Shown here piece by piece: positions 1 to 6,042 of a DNA stretch of 7,001 bases. Under the pieces are notes generated by a model that made no database searches, was not told where the DNA came from, and saw nothing but the letters and a program-made list of their open reading frames with translations. The DNA comes from Dehalococcoidales bacterium (GTDB taxonomy: Bacteria > Chloroflexota > Dehalococcoidia > Dehalococcoidales > JAQTVP01). Within the stretch, counting starts at the first letter, position 1. The number at the start of each line of letters is the position of its first letter. The stretch is from positions 1 to 7,001 of the forward strand of contig JAQTVP010000082.1 of NCBI GenBank assembly GCA_028707015.1. The letters run 5' to 3'. The translations under genes and the position numbers were made by a program.

Positions 1-48
1 TACTTTTGCTTTGAACGATGGGCTGTGTTTCCTTCTGCTTTCTTTCAT
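1..48 (-). CDS. IS3-family transposase OrfA, N-terminal 16 codons (partial)
   Basis: The frame opens with ATG at 48-46 and reads MKESRRKHSPSFKAKV up to the window edge. The R-R-K-H-S-P-x-F-K-A-K-V pattern is the typical beginning of IS3-family OrfA, the helix-turn-helix protein that binds the element ends and is usually joined to the OrfB integrase by programmed frameshifting. A consensus AAGGAG lies six bases before the start. Only the N-terminus is visible, so activity and subgroup cannot be judged. Confidence 0.75.
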   Translation of the reverse strand, partial: MKESRRKHSPSFKAKV

Positions 49-119
49 GTCCTGCTCCTTTTCCTTTTGTTATTTTAGCAGGACTCCACCTTAACTACCT
101 GTCCGATTTCTTGGGTCCA
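1..119 (-). mobile_element. IS3-family insertion sequence, left terminus (orfA-proximal end, continues off the window)
   Basis: Read on the minus strand, an element starts at 119 with TGGACCC, has GGACAG 15 bases further in, then an untranslated stretch, a strong ribosome site (AAGGAG, 60-55) and the start of a transposase OrfA. The boundary is set by three signs: the kinase reading frame stops resembling its family exactly at 120/119, a TGGACCC terminus of the IS3 type lies there, and a related terminus occurs in opposite orientation at 6880. The other end and any target duplication lie outside the window. Confidence 0.75.
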
Positions 120-1209
120 CCTCAGTTCCTTTACCTGGCTTACTTGTTATCATGAGCTTTCCACTAACCAAGCTCACACGCTCATACATGCCTAATATAC
201 CGAGAGATGACTTTTTACGATAAACATCACTATTCATACCGCAACCATTATCGTTTATAGATATTCTAAGGATATCATTTTTACAACTTATGGTTACGAC
301 TACATTTGTTGCCATTGAATGCCGCACAATATTCAGTAATGCTTCCTGTAAAATTCGATAAGCGGTAATTGATATTTCTTTAGTAATATTCATTTCTAAT
401 AATGAATTATTATTAATTTTCATTCGGCATTTTATTTTGTTATGTTTTTCAAAATCATCAACATATAGTTGTATTGATTTAATTAATCCGAATGCATCTA
501 AATTTTGTGGCCTAAGTTCCTTTGATATATTTTGTATATCATCAAGAACTTGATCTATCAAACCTAAGATTTCTGTCATTTTTATTTTAAATGGTTGTAT
601 TTCTATTTGTTTGAGAAAAGATATTATCTCCATACGAACTACTATTAATCCCTGTGTCAACAGATCATGAAGGTCACGAGCTATTCGTAGACGTTCCTTC
701 TCCTGAGCATTAATACAACGCCTATTTAATAATTCTAAACTTTCACGTTGCTTAACTAAATCTGTAACATTTGTGCCGAAGCAATAAAACAATGCTTGTT
801 CTAAATCAGGAGATGAAACGCATTTATTATGCGTTTGAAAATATAGAGTGCTACCATCTTTATTTTTTACTTTTCTTAACTCCCGGGTAGCTTGATTATT
901 TGATGTTTTAATACGATTTAATTGCTTCAACCACGCTTTTTTTGTGGGTAATTCAATATCGGTATCCATAATTGTCATAGTAAGCATTTCTTTGCGGCTA
1001 TAACCAAACATATCGCATAAAGCTTCGTTAACCTCTATATAATTACCGTGCATATCTAAAATAAAAAAAGCTTCTAAAGAATTCTGGATGATAATATCAT
1101 AAAAAGAATTTTTTACATGCTGAATCAGTTTAGTATGTTCTTCTGAATCATCCTTAAAAGAAGCCTCGTTATTAGTGGAGTGTATTTTATCCATTTTACA
1201 TGCCTTCAT
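91..1209 (-). CDS. PAS-domain sensor histidine kinase (HisKA_3 / NarL class), C-terminus cut off by an IS
   Basis: Cytoplasmic sensor kinase with no membrane segment. Numbering from the first Met, residues about 36-155 form a PAS/PAC sensory domain (...FFILDMHGNYIEVNEALCDMFGY...). A HisKA_3 dimerisation domain follows, with the phospho-acceptor box RIARDLHD and His181. The HATPase_c domain has an N box (QEALLNIVRH, Asn293), a G1 box (NDNGCGM, Asp320) and a G2 box (LGILGMYER). The kinase thus has all its catalytic boxes. Family members usually end a few residues after GKGTEV with a last beta strand; here the frame crosses the IS boundary at 120/119 and adds about nine IS-encoded residues before a TAA at 93-91, so the last strand is replaced. 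The start may really be Met6 (1194), because GAAGG lies eight bases upstream of it while Met1 has no ribosome site. It is transcribed away from the receiver gene. Such kinases usually pair with LuxR-type regulators, none of which is visible here. The signal sensed is unknown. Confidence 0.88.
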   Translation of the reverse strand: MKACKMDKIHSTNNEASFKDDSEEHTKLIQHVKNSFYDIIIQNSLEAFFILDMHGNYIEVNEALCDMFGYSRKEMLTMTIMDTDIELPTKKAWLKQLNRIKTSNNQATRELRKVKNKDGSTLYFQTHNKCVSSPDLEQALFYCFGTNVTDLVKQRESLELLNRRCINAQEKERLRIARDLHDLLTQGLIVVRMEIISFLKQIEIQPFKIKMTEILGLIDQVLDDIQNISKELRPQNLDAFGLIKSIQLYVDDFEKHNKIKCRMKINNNSLLEMNITKEISITAYRILQEALLNIVRHSMATNVVVTISCKNDILRISINDNGCGMNSDVYRKKSSLGILGMYERVSLVSGKLMITSKPGKGTEVDPRNRTGS

Positions 1210-1224
1210 TTTTTTATTGATTTA

Positions 1225-1238
1225 AGACAAAATTGTCT
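1225..1238. promoter_or_regulatory. Inverted repeat upstream of the kinase gene, possible operator
   Basis: AGACAA-aa-TTGTCT is a perfect inverted repeat with six-base arms and a two-base spacer. It lies 16 bases before the first possible kinase start, in its presumed leader. The short spacer makes a protein-binding site more likely than an RNA hairpin. In A+T-rich DNA a repeat this short can arise by chance. Confidence 0.25.
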
Positions 1239-1452
1239 CAGCAAAACCTCCGAATTTTAAATGTAACACTTCGTGCTAAATAAATGCAATAAACAATATT
1301 ATTTCATGCCCAAAAAGTATTTTATTTAATTATTACTAAAAGTTTATCAATTAGATCACTCTATTAATATAAAACAAACACTCATAAATGAATGAGACTT
1401 TATACCTATATTATTCTATTTATCATCCCCATATTAATTTATTGCGAACAGA

Positions 1453-1475
1453 GTAACAATAAAGGTAACAATAAA
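1453..1475 (+). repeat. Tandem direct repeat GTAACAATAAA, 12-base period
   Basis: GTAACAATAAA occurs twice in a row (1453-1463 and 1465-1475), separated by one G, about 140 bases upstream of the receiver gene. Direct repeats with a period of 10-12 bases are typical binding sites of dimeric regulators such as the OmpR class, so this is a candidate site. Chance duplication in low-complexity DNA remains possible. Confidence 0.35.
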
Positions 1476-1613
1476 TATTCATAATAAAAAAGCTTTTTAG
1501 CCGCTGTTGTTCATATTGTTGATTGATATTGTAGTTAAATACAGAAATAAGAAGTAAACATGCTAACAGAAAATGATGTTATCTCGAATATAGTAATGAC
1601 GTGATGTGAAAAG

Positions 1614-2036
1614 ATGATAAAGATACTTATTGTCAGTACTGATAAAGAATTTATAGAAGATATGGAGGCCAATCTTGAGATGTACCAACAAGATTGGCAA
1701 GTATCGGATATGACCTCTGGGAAAAAGTGCTTAGAAAACTTAAACCAGAATAACGGTATAGACATTGTTATTGTGGGGAAAAATCTGCAAGATATGCCAG
1801 GTTTAGATTTAATAAAACAAATACGTGATGACTCTGATGTAATTATCGTCTTAATATCTCAAGACAAAGACATATCCACATTGGTGAAAGCTTACGAAGT
1901 GGGTGCTGACGATTATGCAGTGCAACCTGTAAATATGTTTTTATTCGTAACCCGCTTGAAGGCATTGATAAGAAGAAATAATTGGGATAAACAAGCCAGA
2001 GAAACGAAGCGTTTCAGAAATGCTTGTTATGAATAG
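1614..2036 (+). CDS. Stand-alone degenerate receiver domain (pseudo-response regulator)
   Basis: The 140-residue product has the receiver fold pattern: strand 1 MIKILIVSTD, strand 3 IDIVIVGKNLQDMPGLDLI, strand 4 VIIVLIS, and the signature GADDYAVQPVN before helix 5. The key sites are altered. The phospho-acceptor position holds Gly55 (VIVG where VILD/VLLD is usual), the first two acidic-pocket positions are Ser8/Thr9 (only Asp10 remains) and the conserved Lys of the KP motif is Gln104. Ser82 is kept at the Thr/Ser position. Classical phosphorylation is therefore unlikely. The protein ends about 20 residues after the receiver, and the following 124 bases encode no DNA-binding domain, so it would act through protein contacts or be a remnant. 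The start is fixed by a stop four codons upstream; the ribosome site is weak. No clear terminator separates it from the molybdoenzyme gene, so shared transcription is possible. Confidence 0.8.
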   Translation: MIKILIVSTDKEFIEDMEANLEMYQQDWQVSDMTSGKKCLENLNQNNGIDIVIVGKNLQDMPGLDLIKQIRDDSDVIIVLISQDKDISTLVKAYEVGADDYAVQPVNMFLFVTRLKALIRRNNWDKQARETKRFRNACYE

Positions 2037-2147
2037 AAATAAAAACAAGTTCATGTATTTAGTCAGCATAACATAGGCTGTAGTGAATAATAAGAAGTGG
2101 AGGTGATGCCTATATTATATTTTATCATTTGTTAATCAGAATATATG

Positions 2148-2154
2148 AAAGGAG
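2148..2154 (+). promoter_or_regulatory. Ribosome binding site that fixes the TTG start of the molybdoenzyme
   Basis: AAAGGAG lies six bases before the TTG at 2161. No in-frame ATG occurs until far inside the mature protein, and the Tat signal begins only about 20 residues after this TTG. Both points select TTG as the start. An ATG at 2145 is followed by a stop after four codons. Confidence 0.75.
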
Positions 2155-2160
2155 AATAAA

Positions 2161-5082
2161 TTGAAAGAAGAACAAGAAAAATTAACTTCAAACAAAGAAG
2201 GAAAACATTCTGGAGACGTTTCCAGACGCGACTTTCTTATTGGTGCCGGAACTGTAGTAGTTGGTGGAGCAATCGGTGCAGGGTTGCTTTCAGGCTGCGG
2301 TGAGACGGTTACTACCACCGTTAAAGAAACTTCCACTAAAACAGTTCCGACGACTGTAACAGCAGCCGCTACTACAGTAACCGAAACGAAGACAATAGCC
2401 GGTGAAGGCGGTCAGGTTATTACAGTTACCGAAACCAAAACAGTCGATGACGGTGGCGGTGTTTACCCTGTAGATGAACCTGAGGACACCAAAATTCATG
2501 TCCTTGCTCAAACTGCAAATGGATTCCCAGGCGTTTTCGGCTGTGTTGATGTTAAAGATGGCAAAATAGTCAGAATTAGGCCGACACATTATGATGTAGA
2601 ATACCCAGATTTTCAAACATGGGGTTTTAACAGCCGCGGCAAACGTTTTGAAACCAAGAAAAAAACAATGCCAGCTCCGCTTAATATTGCCTGGAAAAAT
2701 AAGCTATATTCTCCCAATAGAGTCAGGCATCCGTTGAAAAGGATAGATTGGGAACCCGGCGGAGACCCGGCAAAAATAAACGCGCAAAATCGTGGAAAAA
2801 GTAAGTTTAAGAGAATCTCCTGGGAGGAAGCTTATGACATTATCTACAGCGAGATGACCAGAATAGCAGAAACTTATGGTTCCGAAGCCATTCTCTTAAG
2901 AGGAGGCTGTCACGGCGAAAATAAAACTATTCATGCTACACACGGAATGCCCGGTAAATTGGTCGAGTTGATATATGGGGGACAATACTCGGAAATAATC
3001 GCCGGTTCATGCAGTTGGGAGGGTAGTCACTGGGGGTCAAAGCATGTAAACGGTTTTGAACCTTTTGGTTTGCCTCCATGCGACAATCAATTTTCAGATC
3101 TCGCAAAAAATTGCGACATGATCTTGAATTGGCCTTGCGATATTGAATGTAAAGCTTGGCTGTCTGGTGGAATGGTGCCAAGTTTAGCTACTAGCTTTCT
3201 TTCCGAAATAGGAATAGAAAACATATTTATTACACCTGACCTGAACTCTACGGCTTGTCTACGCGCTGATAAATGGATCCCTGTTATTCCCAATACTGAT
3301 GTAGCGCTAGCACTGGCAATTGCATATATATGGATAAAAGATGGTTCTTACGATAAGGATTACGTGGATACTCACGTTTATGGCTTCGATAAATTTAAAG
3401 AATATGTAATGGGTGACGAAGACGGCATTGCTAAGACCCCTGAGTGGGCTTCACCATTATGCGGTATCCCGGAATGGACAATTATAGCCCTTGCAGAACA
3501 TTGGGCTAGTAGTACAACCGCGATAATGCATCTTCTTGGCGGTGGTAAAACTAGAGGTATATATAGCCATGAAATGATGAGAATGAATGATGTTTTACTG
3601 GGAATGCAAGGTATGGGGAAGCCGGGGGTTCGAATTGTTGGCTCCGATTCTTTAGTAGGACATGATGAATCTAAATCTATGTCTGGCGGACAACATGTGT
3701 CAATAAATACCCAGCTTGGTTACCGTGGTAAAAATGCACTGCTTAGAGGGACCAGGCCGAATCCGATGCCTGCGCAGCATGTGCACGAAGGTTTCTTCAA
3801 GGATGCCATCACAAATCCGCCGGTTAGCTGGTACGGTGGTGGAGTTTGTGCAGCATTGCCTACACAATGGACAAAATCCACATATCCTGAAGAGGGTTGT
3901 TCCAGAGTCCATATGATGTGGGGGGACTGCTCCGGGCAATTAGGATCATGGTATTCCGGGTTTAATGTCATAGATGCATATCATAGTAATGAACTTGAAT
4001 TCATTCTTATTCAGGACATTATGATGATGCAAGAAATGCTATATGCAGATGTGATTTTGCCTATTTGTACAACTTTAGAGCTTGATGATATTAACTATAT
4101 GCATGCTGATTACCTGGGAATTTACCTTGACCAAAAATGTGTTGAAGCTATCGGAGAGTCAAAAAGCGATTATGAAGCACTCATACCGTTGGCAGAAAGA
4201 TTTGGCGTTCTGGAAGAATACACCGGCGGCAAAACGATTGAGGAATGGCAAAAGCATGTTTACGAGATATCAGGGGCTCCTGACTTTGTAAGCTGGGAAG
4301 AATTGTCTGAAAAGAAGTACTGGGTACGGGGAGATACACCAGACTTTGATGATGACTTAGCTCCTGGTGGACTCAATGATTTTTATAATGACCCGAAAAA
4401 ATATCCCCTACCAACACCAAGCGGGAAATTAGAATTTTATTCACAAACGATAGCCGAACATTTCCCGGATGATAAAGAAAGGTCACCGATTCCTCGTTGG
4501 GTACCTGGAGGACCTGCATCCGAAGGTTGGACCCATGACGAAAGCCTTTTGGGAGAAAGGGCTAAAAAATATCCCTATCTGCTGGTATCTAATACTCCTA
4601 AGTGGAGATGTCATTCAATGATGGATGATATGCCGTGGACCAGAGAAATAAATAAGGTTAAAGGTCCTGATGGCTATTGGTACGAACCGATATGGATAAA
4701 TCCTCAAGACGCAGACAAGCTTGGAATTAAATACGGAGACGTGGTCAAAATTTACAACGATAGGGGAGCAATCCTTGGTGGAGCCCGTGTAGTAGAAAGA
4801 TCAATACCAGGGGCTGTTGTTATGGACCACGGAGCAAGTGCTGACCCAATTACCGATAGACTGGATAGGGGCGGAACTAATAATCTTATCAACCCACAGA
4901 GCACCAGTTCAAAAAATGCTAACGGTATGGCTGTTACTGGCTTCTTGGTTGGGATTGAAAAAGCGAACCTATCGGAATTACGAGAACAATATCCGGAAGC
5001 ATTTGCAAGAGCTAATGACCCTGCCCAATATGAACCGGCTTATGGACCCAAATTGGGCGCCTGGGTTGAAGGAGGTATGTAA
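2161..5082 (+). CDS. Exported molybdopterin oxidoreductase large subunit, pyrogallol transhydroxylase (AthL)-like
   Basis: DMSO-reductase-family catalytic subunit, 973 residues. Residues 21-26 are a Tat motif (SRRDFL), followed by a hydrophobic stretch and a lipobox LLSGC (Cys46). Residues 47-100 are a Thr/Val/Gly-rich linker, and the enzyme core runs from about 109 to 973. The core is about 865 residues, close to the roughly 875 of Pelobacter AthL. It lacks the N-terminal CxxC Fe-S motif found in most of the family, as AthL does, and reads GVFGCVDVKDGKIVRI then YSPNRVRHPLKRIDW. The block CHGENKTIHATHG (His251) and SCSWEGSHWGSKH (283-295) fit the transhydroxylase active-site region, where a Ser before Trp-Glu-Gly is the Mo ligand (Ser285 here, from memory). 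The neighbouring Asp of AthL is Cys284 here, so ligand and substrate may differ. The C-terminal part (about 805-930, e.g. INPQDADKLGIKYGDVVKI) is the molydopterin-dinucleotide-binding domain. Family assignment is strong; the reaction is not established. Confidence 0.88.
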   Translation: MKEEQEKLTSNKEGKHSGDVSRRDFLIGAGTVVVGGAIGAGLLSGCGETVTTTVKETSTKTVPTTVTAAATTVTETKTIAGEGGQVITVTETKTVDDGGGVYPVDEPEDTKIHVLAQTANGFPGVFGCVDVKDGKIVRIRPTHYDVEYPDFQTWGFNSRGKRFETKKKTMPAPLNIAWKNKLYSPNRVRHPLKRIDWEPGGDPAKINAQNRGKSKFKRISWEEAYDIIYSEMTRIAETYGSEAILLRGGCHGENKTIHATHGMPGKLVELIYGGQYSEIIAGSCSWEGSHWGSKHVNGFEPFGLPPCDNQFSDLAKNCDMILNWPCDIECKAWLSGGMVPSLATSFLSEIGIENIFITPDLNSTACLRADKWIPVIPNTDVALALAIAYIWIKDGSYDKDYVDTHVYGFDKFKEYVMGDEDGIAKTPEWASPLCGIPEWTIIALAEHWASSTTAIMHLLGGGKTRGIYSHEMMRMNDVLLGMQGMGKPGVRIVGSDSLVGHDESKSMSGGQHVSINTQLGYRGKNALLRGTRPNPMPAQHVHEGFFKDAITNPPVSWYGGGVCAALPTQWTKSTYPEEGCSRVHMMWGDCSGQLGSWYSGFNVIDAYHSNELEFILIQDIMMMQEMLYADVILPICTTLELDDINYMHADYLGIYLDQKCVEAIGESKSDYEALIPLAERFGVLEEYTGGKTIEEWQKHVYEISGAPDFVSWEELSEKKYWVRGDTPDFDDDLAPGGLNDFYNDPKKYPLPTPSGKLEFYSQTIAEHFPDDKERSPIPRWVPGGPASEGWTHDESLLGERAKKYPYLLVSNTPKWRCHSMMDDMPWTREINKVKGPDGYWYEPIWINPQDADKLGIKYGDVVKIYNDRGAILGGARVVERSIPGAVVMDHGASADPITDRLDRGGTNNLINPQSTSSKNANGMAVTGFLVGIEKANLSELREQYPEAFARANDPAQYEPAYGPKLGAWVEGGM
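2374..2442 (+). repeat. Imperfect repeat inside the linker coding sequence
   Basis: A 21-base unit at 2374-2394 recurs at 2422-2442 with 18 of 21 bases identical, 48 bases apart. Both copies encode TVTETKT. It lies in the flexible linker that spaces the enzyme core from the lipid anchor, so it probably records linker growth by duplication and has no regulatory role. Confidence 0.6.
5069..5076 (+). promoter_or_regulatory. Strong ribosome binding site for the Fe-S subunit inside the end of the large-subunit gene
   Basis: AAGGAGGT is a full match to the anti-Shine-Dalgarno sequence. It sits within the last codons of the large subunit and nine bases before the ATG at 5086. With only three bases between stop and start, this points to translational coupling and balanced synthesis of the two subunits. 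Confidence 0.8.
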
Positions 5083-5085
5083 TTA

Positions 5086-5886
5086 ATGAAAATTCTTATG
5101 CAAGATGTTAAGAAATGTAACGGTTGCTATAATTGCCAGATTTCCTGTAAAGATGAACATTGCAGTAACGATTGGATGCCGTATGCTAAGCCGCAGCCAA
5201 TTATCGGGCAGTTTTGGGGCAAACTGAATGACTGTATTCGAGGAACCGTGCCTAAAGTTAAAATATCTTTTGTGTTTGTTCCCTGTCAGCATTGTGAAGA
5301 TGCCCCATGCATTGCAGCTTGTCCAGTCGAAGGTGGTATATACCAGAGACCTGACGGACTGGTTATTATAGATCCTAAGAAGTGTACTGGCTGCCAGAAT
5401 TGTATTCTTGCCTGTCCATATGGATGTATATACTACAATGCTCAGCTTGCGTTAGCTCAGAAATGTACTGGCTGTGCTCATTTACTGGATAGGGGATGGC
5501 CAATTAAAGAGCCCAGATGTTCCGATGCATGCGGTGTAGGGGCTTTAATATTTGGTGAAGATTCTGAGCTTAACCTGAGTGGTACTGAGACTCTTAACCC
5601 TGAATATGGTTTAACTACGAGAGTAAAATATAAGAATCTCCCCAAGAGATTTATTGCCGGAACAGTATACGATCCAAATGCTAAAAGGGTAGTTATTGGC
5701 GCAAATTGTACTCTCAGTGGTGATAGTAGTGGTAATGTAACCACGAATCATTTTGGGGATTTCTGGTTCGAGAATTTGGGTATTGGCACTTATTCTCTGA
5801 AGATTGAAGCAAATGGTAAAAGTAAAACCTTTGATTCAATCAGTACGGAAAAGGATGTAAATTTGGGGGACATTCCGCTTTCATAA
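5086..5886 (+). CDS. Iron-sulfur electron-transfer subunit with C-terminal beta-sandwich domain (AthS-like)
   Basis: The 266-residue product is close in length to the small subunit of pyrogallol transhydroxylase (about 274). It holds four cysteine groups: 11/14/17/21, 67/70/75/79, 100/103/106/110, and 127/130 with 145/149, enough for up to four [4Fe-4S] clusters as in DmsB-type proteins. From about 187 the protein changes into a Cys-poor beta-rich domain (FIAGTVYDPNAKRVVIGANC, then GDFWFENLGIGTYSLKIEANG) of the carboxypeptidase-regulatory/transthyretin-like type. This fusion is the hallmark of the transhydroxylase small subunit and is absent from ordinary DmsB or NrfC proteins. It has no signal peptide of its own, so if the complex is exported it must ride on the Tat signal of the large subunit. 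It lies three bases after the large-subunit stop, which supports one operon and one complex. Confidence 0.9.
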   Translation: MKILMQDVKKCNGCYNCQISCKDEHCSNDWMPYAKPQPIIGQFWGKLNDCIRGTVPKVKISFVFVPCQHCEDAPCIAACPVEGGIYQRPDGLVIIDPKKCTGCQNCILACPYGCIYYNAQLALAQKCTGCAHLLDRGWPIKEPRCSDACGVGALIFGEDSELNLSGTETLNPEYGLTTRVKYKNLPKRFIAGTVYDPNAKRVVIGANCTLSGDSSGNVTTNHFGDFWFENLGIGTYSLKIEANGKSKTFDSISTEKDVNLGDIPLS

Positions 5887-5911
5887 TAAATTATTATTCA
5901 TTCTATTTGAG

Positions 5912-5925
5912 TGTTAATATTAACA
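5912..5925. promoter_or_regulatory. Perfect 14-base palindrome, possible operator
   Basis: TGTTAATATTAACA is fully self-complementary with no spacer, 26 bases after the Fe-S subunit stop. A palindrome without a loop cannot form a stable RNA hairpin but suits a dimeric repressor or activator. I saw no second copy of the full element in the window. Confidence 0.4.
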
Positions 5926-5972
5926 TTGAAAAGTAAGATTTAATTTATTATAAGCTACTAGGTTATAGTTGA

Positions 5973-6009
5973 GAGGGTGGAGATTGAATAATTACTCATC
6001 TTCACCCTC
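5973..6009 (+). terminator. Inverted repeat / mRNA hairpin between Fe-S subunit and membrane protein genes
   Basis: GAGGGTGGAGAT (5973-5984) pairs with ATCTTCACCCTC (5998-6009) over 12 bp with one G-U pair and a 13-base loop. The bases after it (CTTCTAAATTAAAT) are not a clean T run, so full termination is doubtful. Partial termination, or a stabilising 3' end for the catalytic-subunit mRNA that keeps the membrane protein at a lower level, is as likely. Confidence 0.5.
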
Positions 6010-6042
6010 CTTCTAAATTAAATAAAGAGGTGGTTAGAGATA

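Larger units (their letters stand above)
1210..1613. other. A+T-rich divergent intergenic region between kinase and receiver genes
   Basis: These 404 bases separate two divergent genes and should hold both promoters. I see no convincing coding frame or RNA gene. Structured elements are a 6-2-6 inverted repeat at 1225-1238 just ahead of the kinase, a tandem direct repeat at 1453-1475, and an A5-GC-T5 palindrome at 1487-1498. No clean -35/-10 pair with good spacing stood out, so I do not place promoters. Confidence 0.6.
5887..6042 (+). other. Intergenic gap between Fe-S subunit and membrane protein, with two symmetrical elements
   Basis: The 156-base gap is long for an operon whose first two genes nearly touch. 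It has no coding frame but contains a perfect 14-base palindrome (5912-5925) and a 12-bp hairpin (5973-6009), followed by a GAGGTGG ribosome site (6027-6033) for the next gene. The membrane protein may therefore have its own promoter or a transcript-processing signal. Confidence 0.6.

Noticed and set aside
1487..1498. A5-GC-T5 palindrome as a terminator
   Set aside because: It has no loop and only one GC step, and no gene ends just upstream on either strand, so a transcription stop makes little sense.
1535..1765. Minus-strand open frame overlapping the receiver gene start
   Set aside because: It is antisense to a clearly recognisable receiver domain, has no ribosome site, and its sequence has no family character.
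2106..2135. Nine-codon open frame (MPILYFIIC) with GGAGG upstream, as a leader peptide of the molybdoenzyme operon
   Set aside because: The ribosome site is only about two bases from the ATG, the peptide has no run of regulatory codons, and no attenuator hairpin follows.
3700..3971. Several overlapping open frames on both strands inside the molybdoenzyme gene
   Set aside because: All lie within a long gene whose product is recognisable throughout; they are shadow frames.
2161..5082. Assignment as DMSO reductase, formate dehydrogenase or arsenate reductase
   Set aside because: The N-terminal cysteine motif of those Fe-S-containing large subunits is missing, there is no Sec/Cys site of the formate dehydrogenase type, and the partner's beta-sandwich tail points to the transhydroxylase group.
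5478..5744. Minus-strand open frame inside the Fe-S subunit gene
   Set aside because: It is antisense to conserved cysteine motifs and the beta-sandwich domain, with no start signals.
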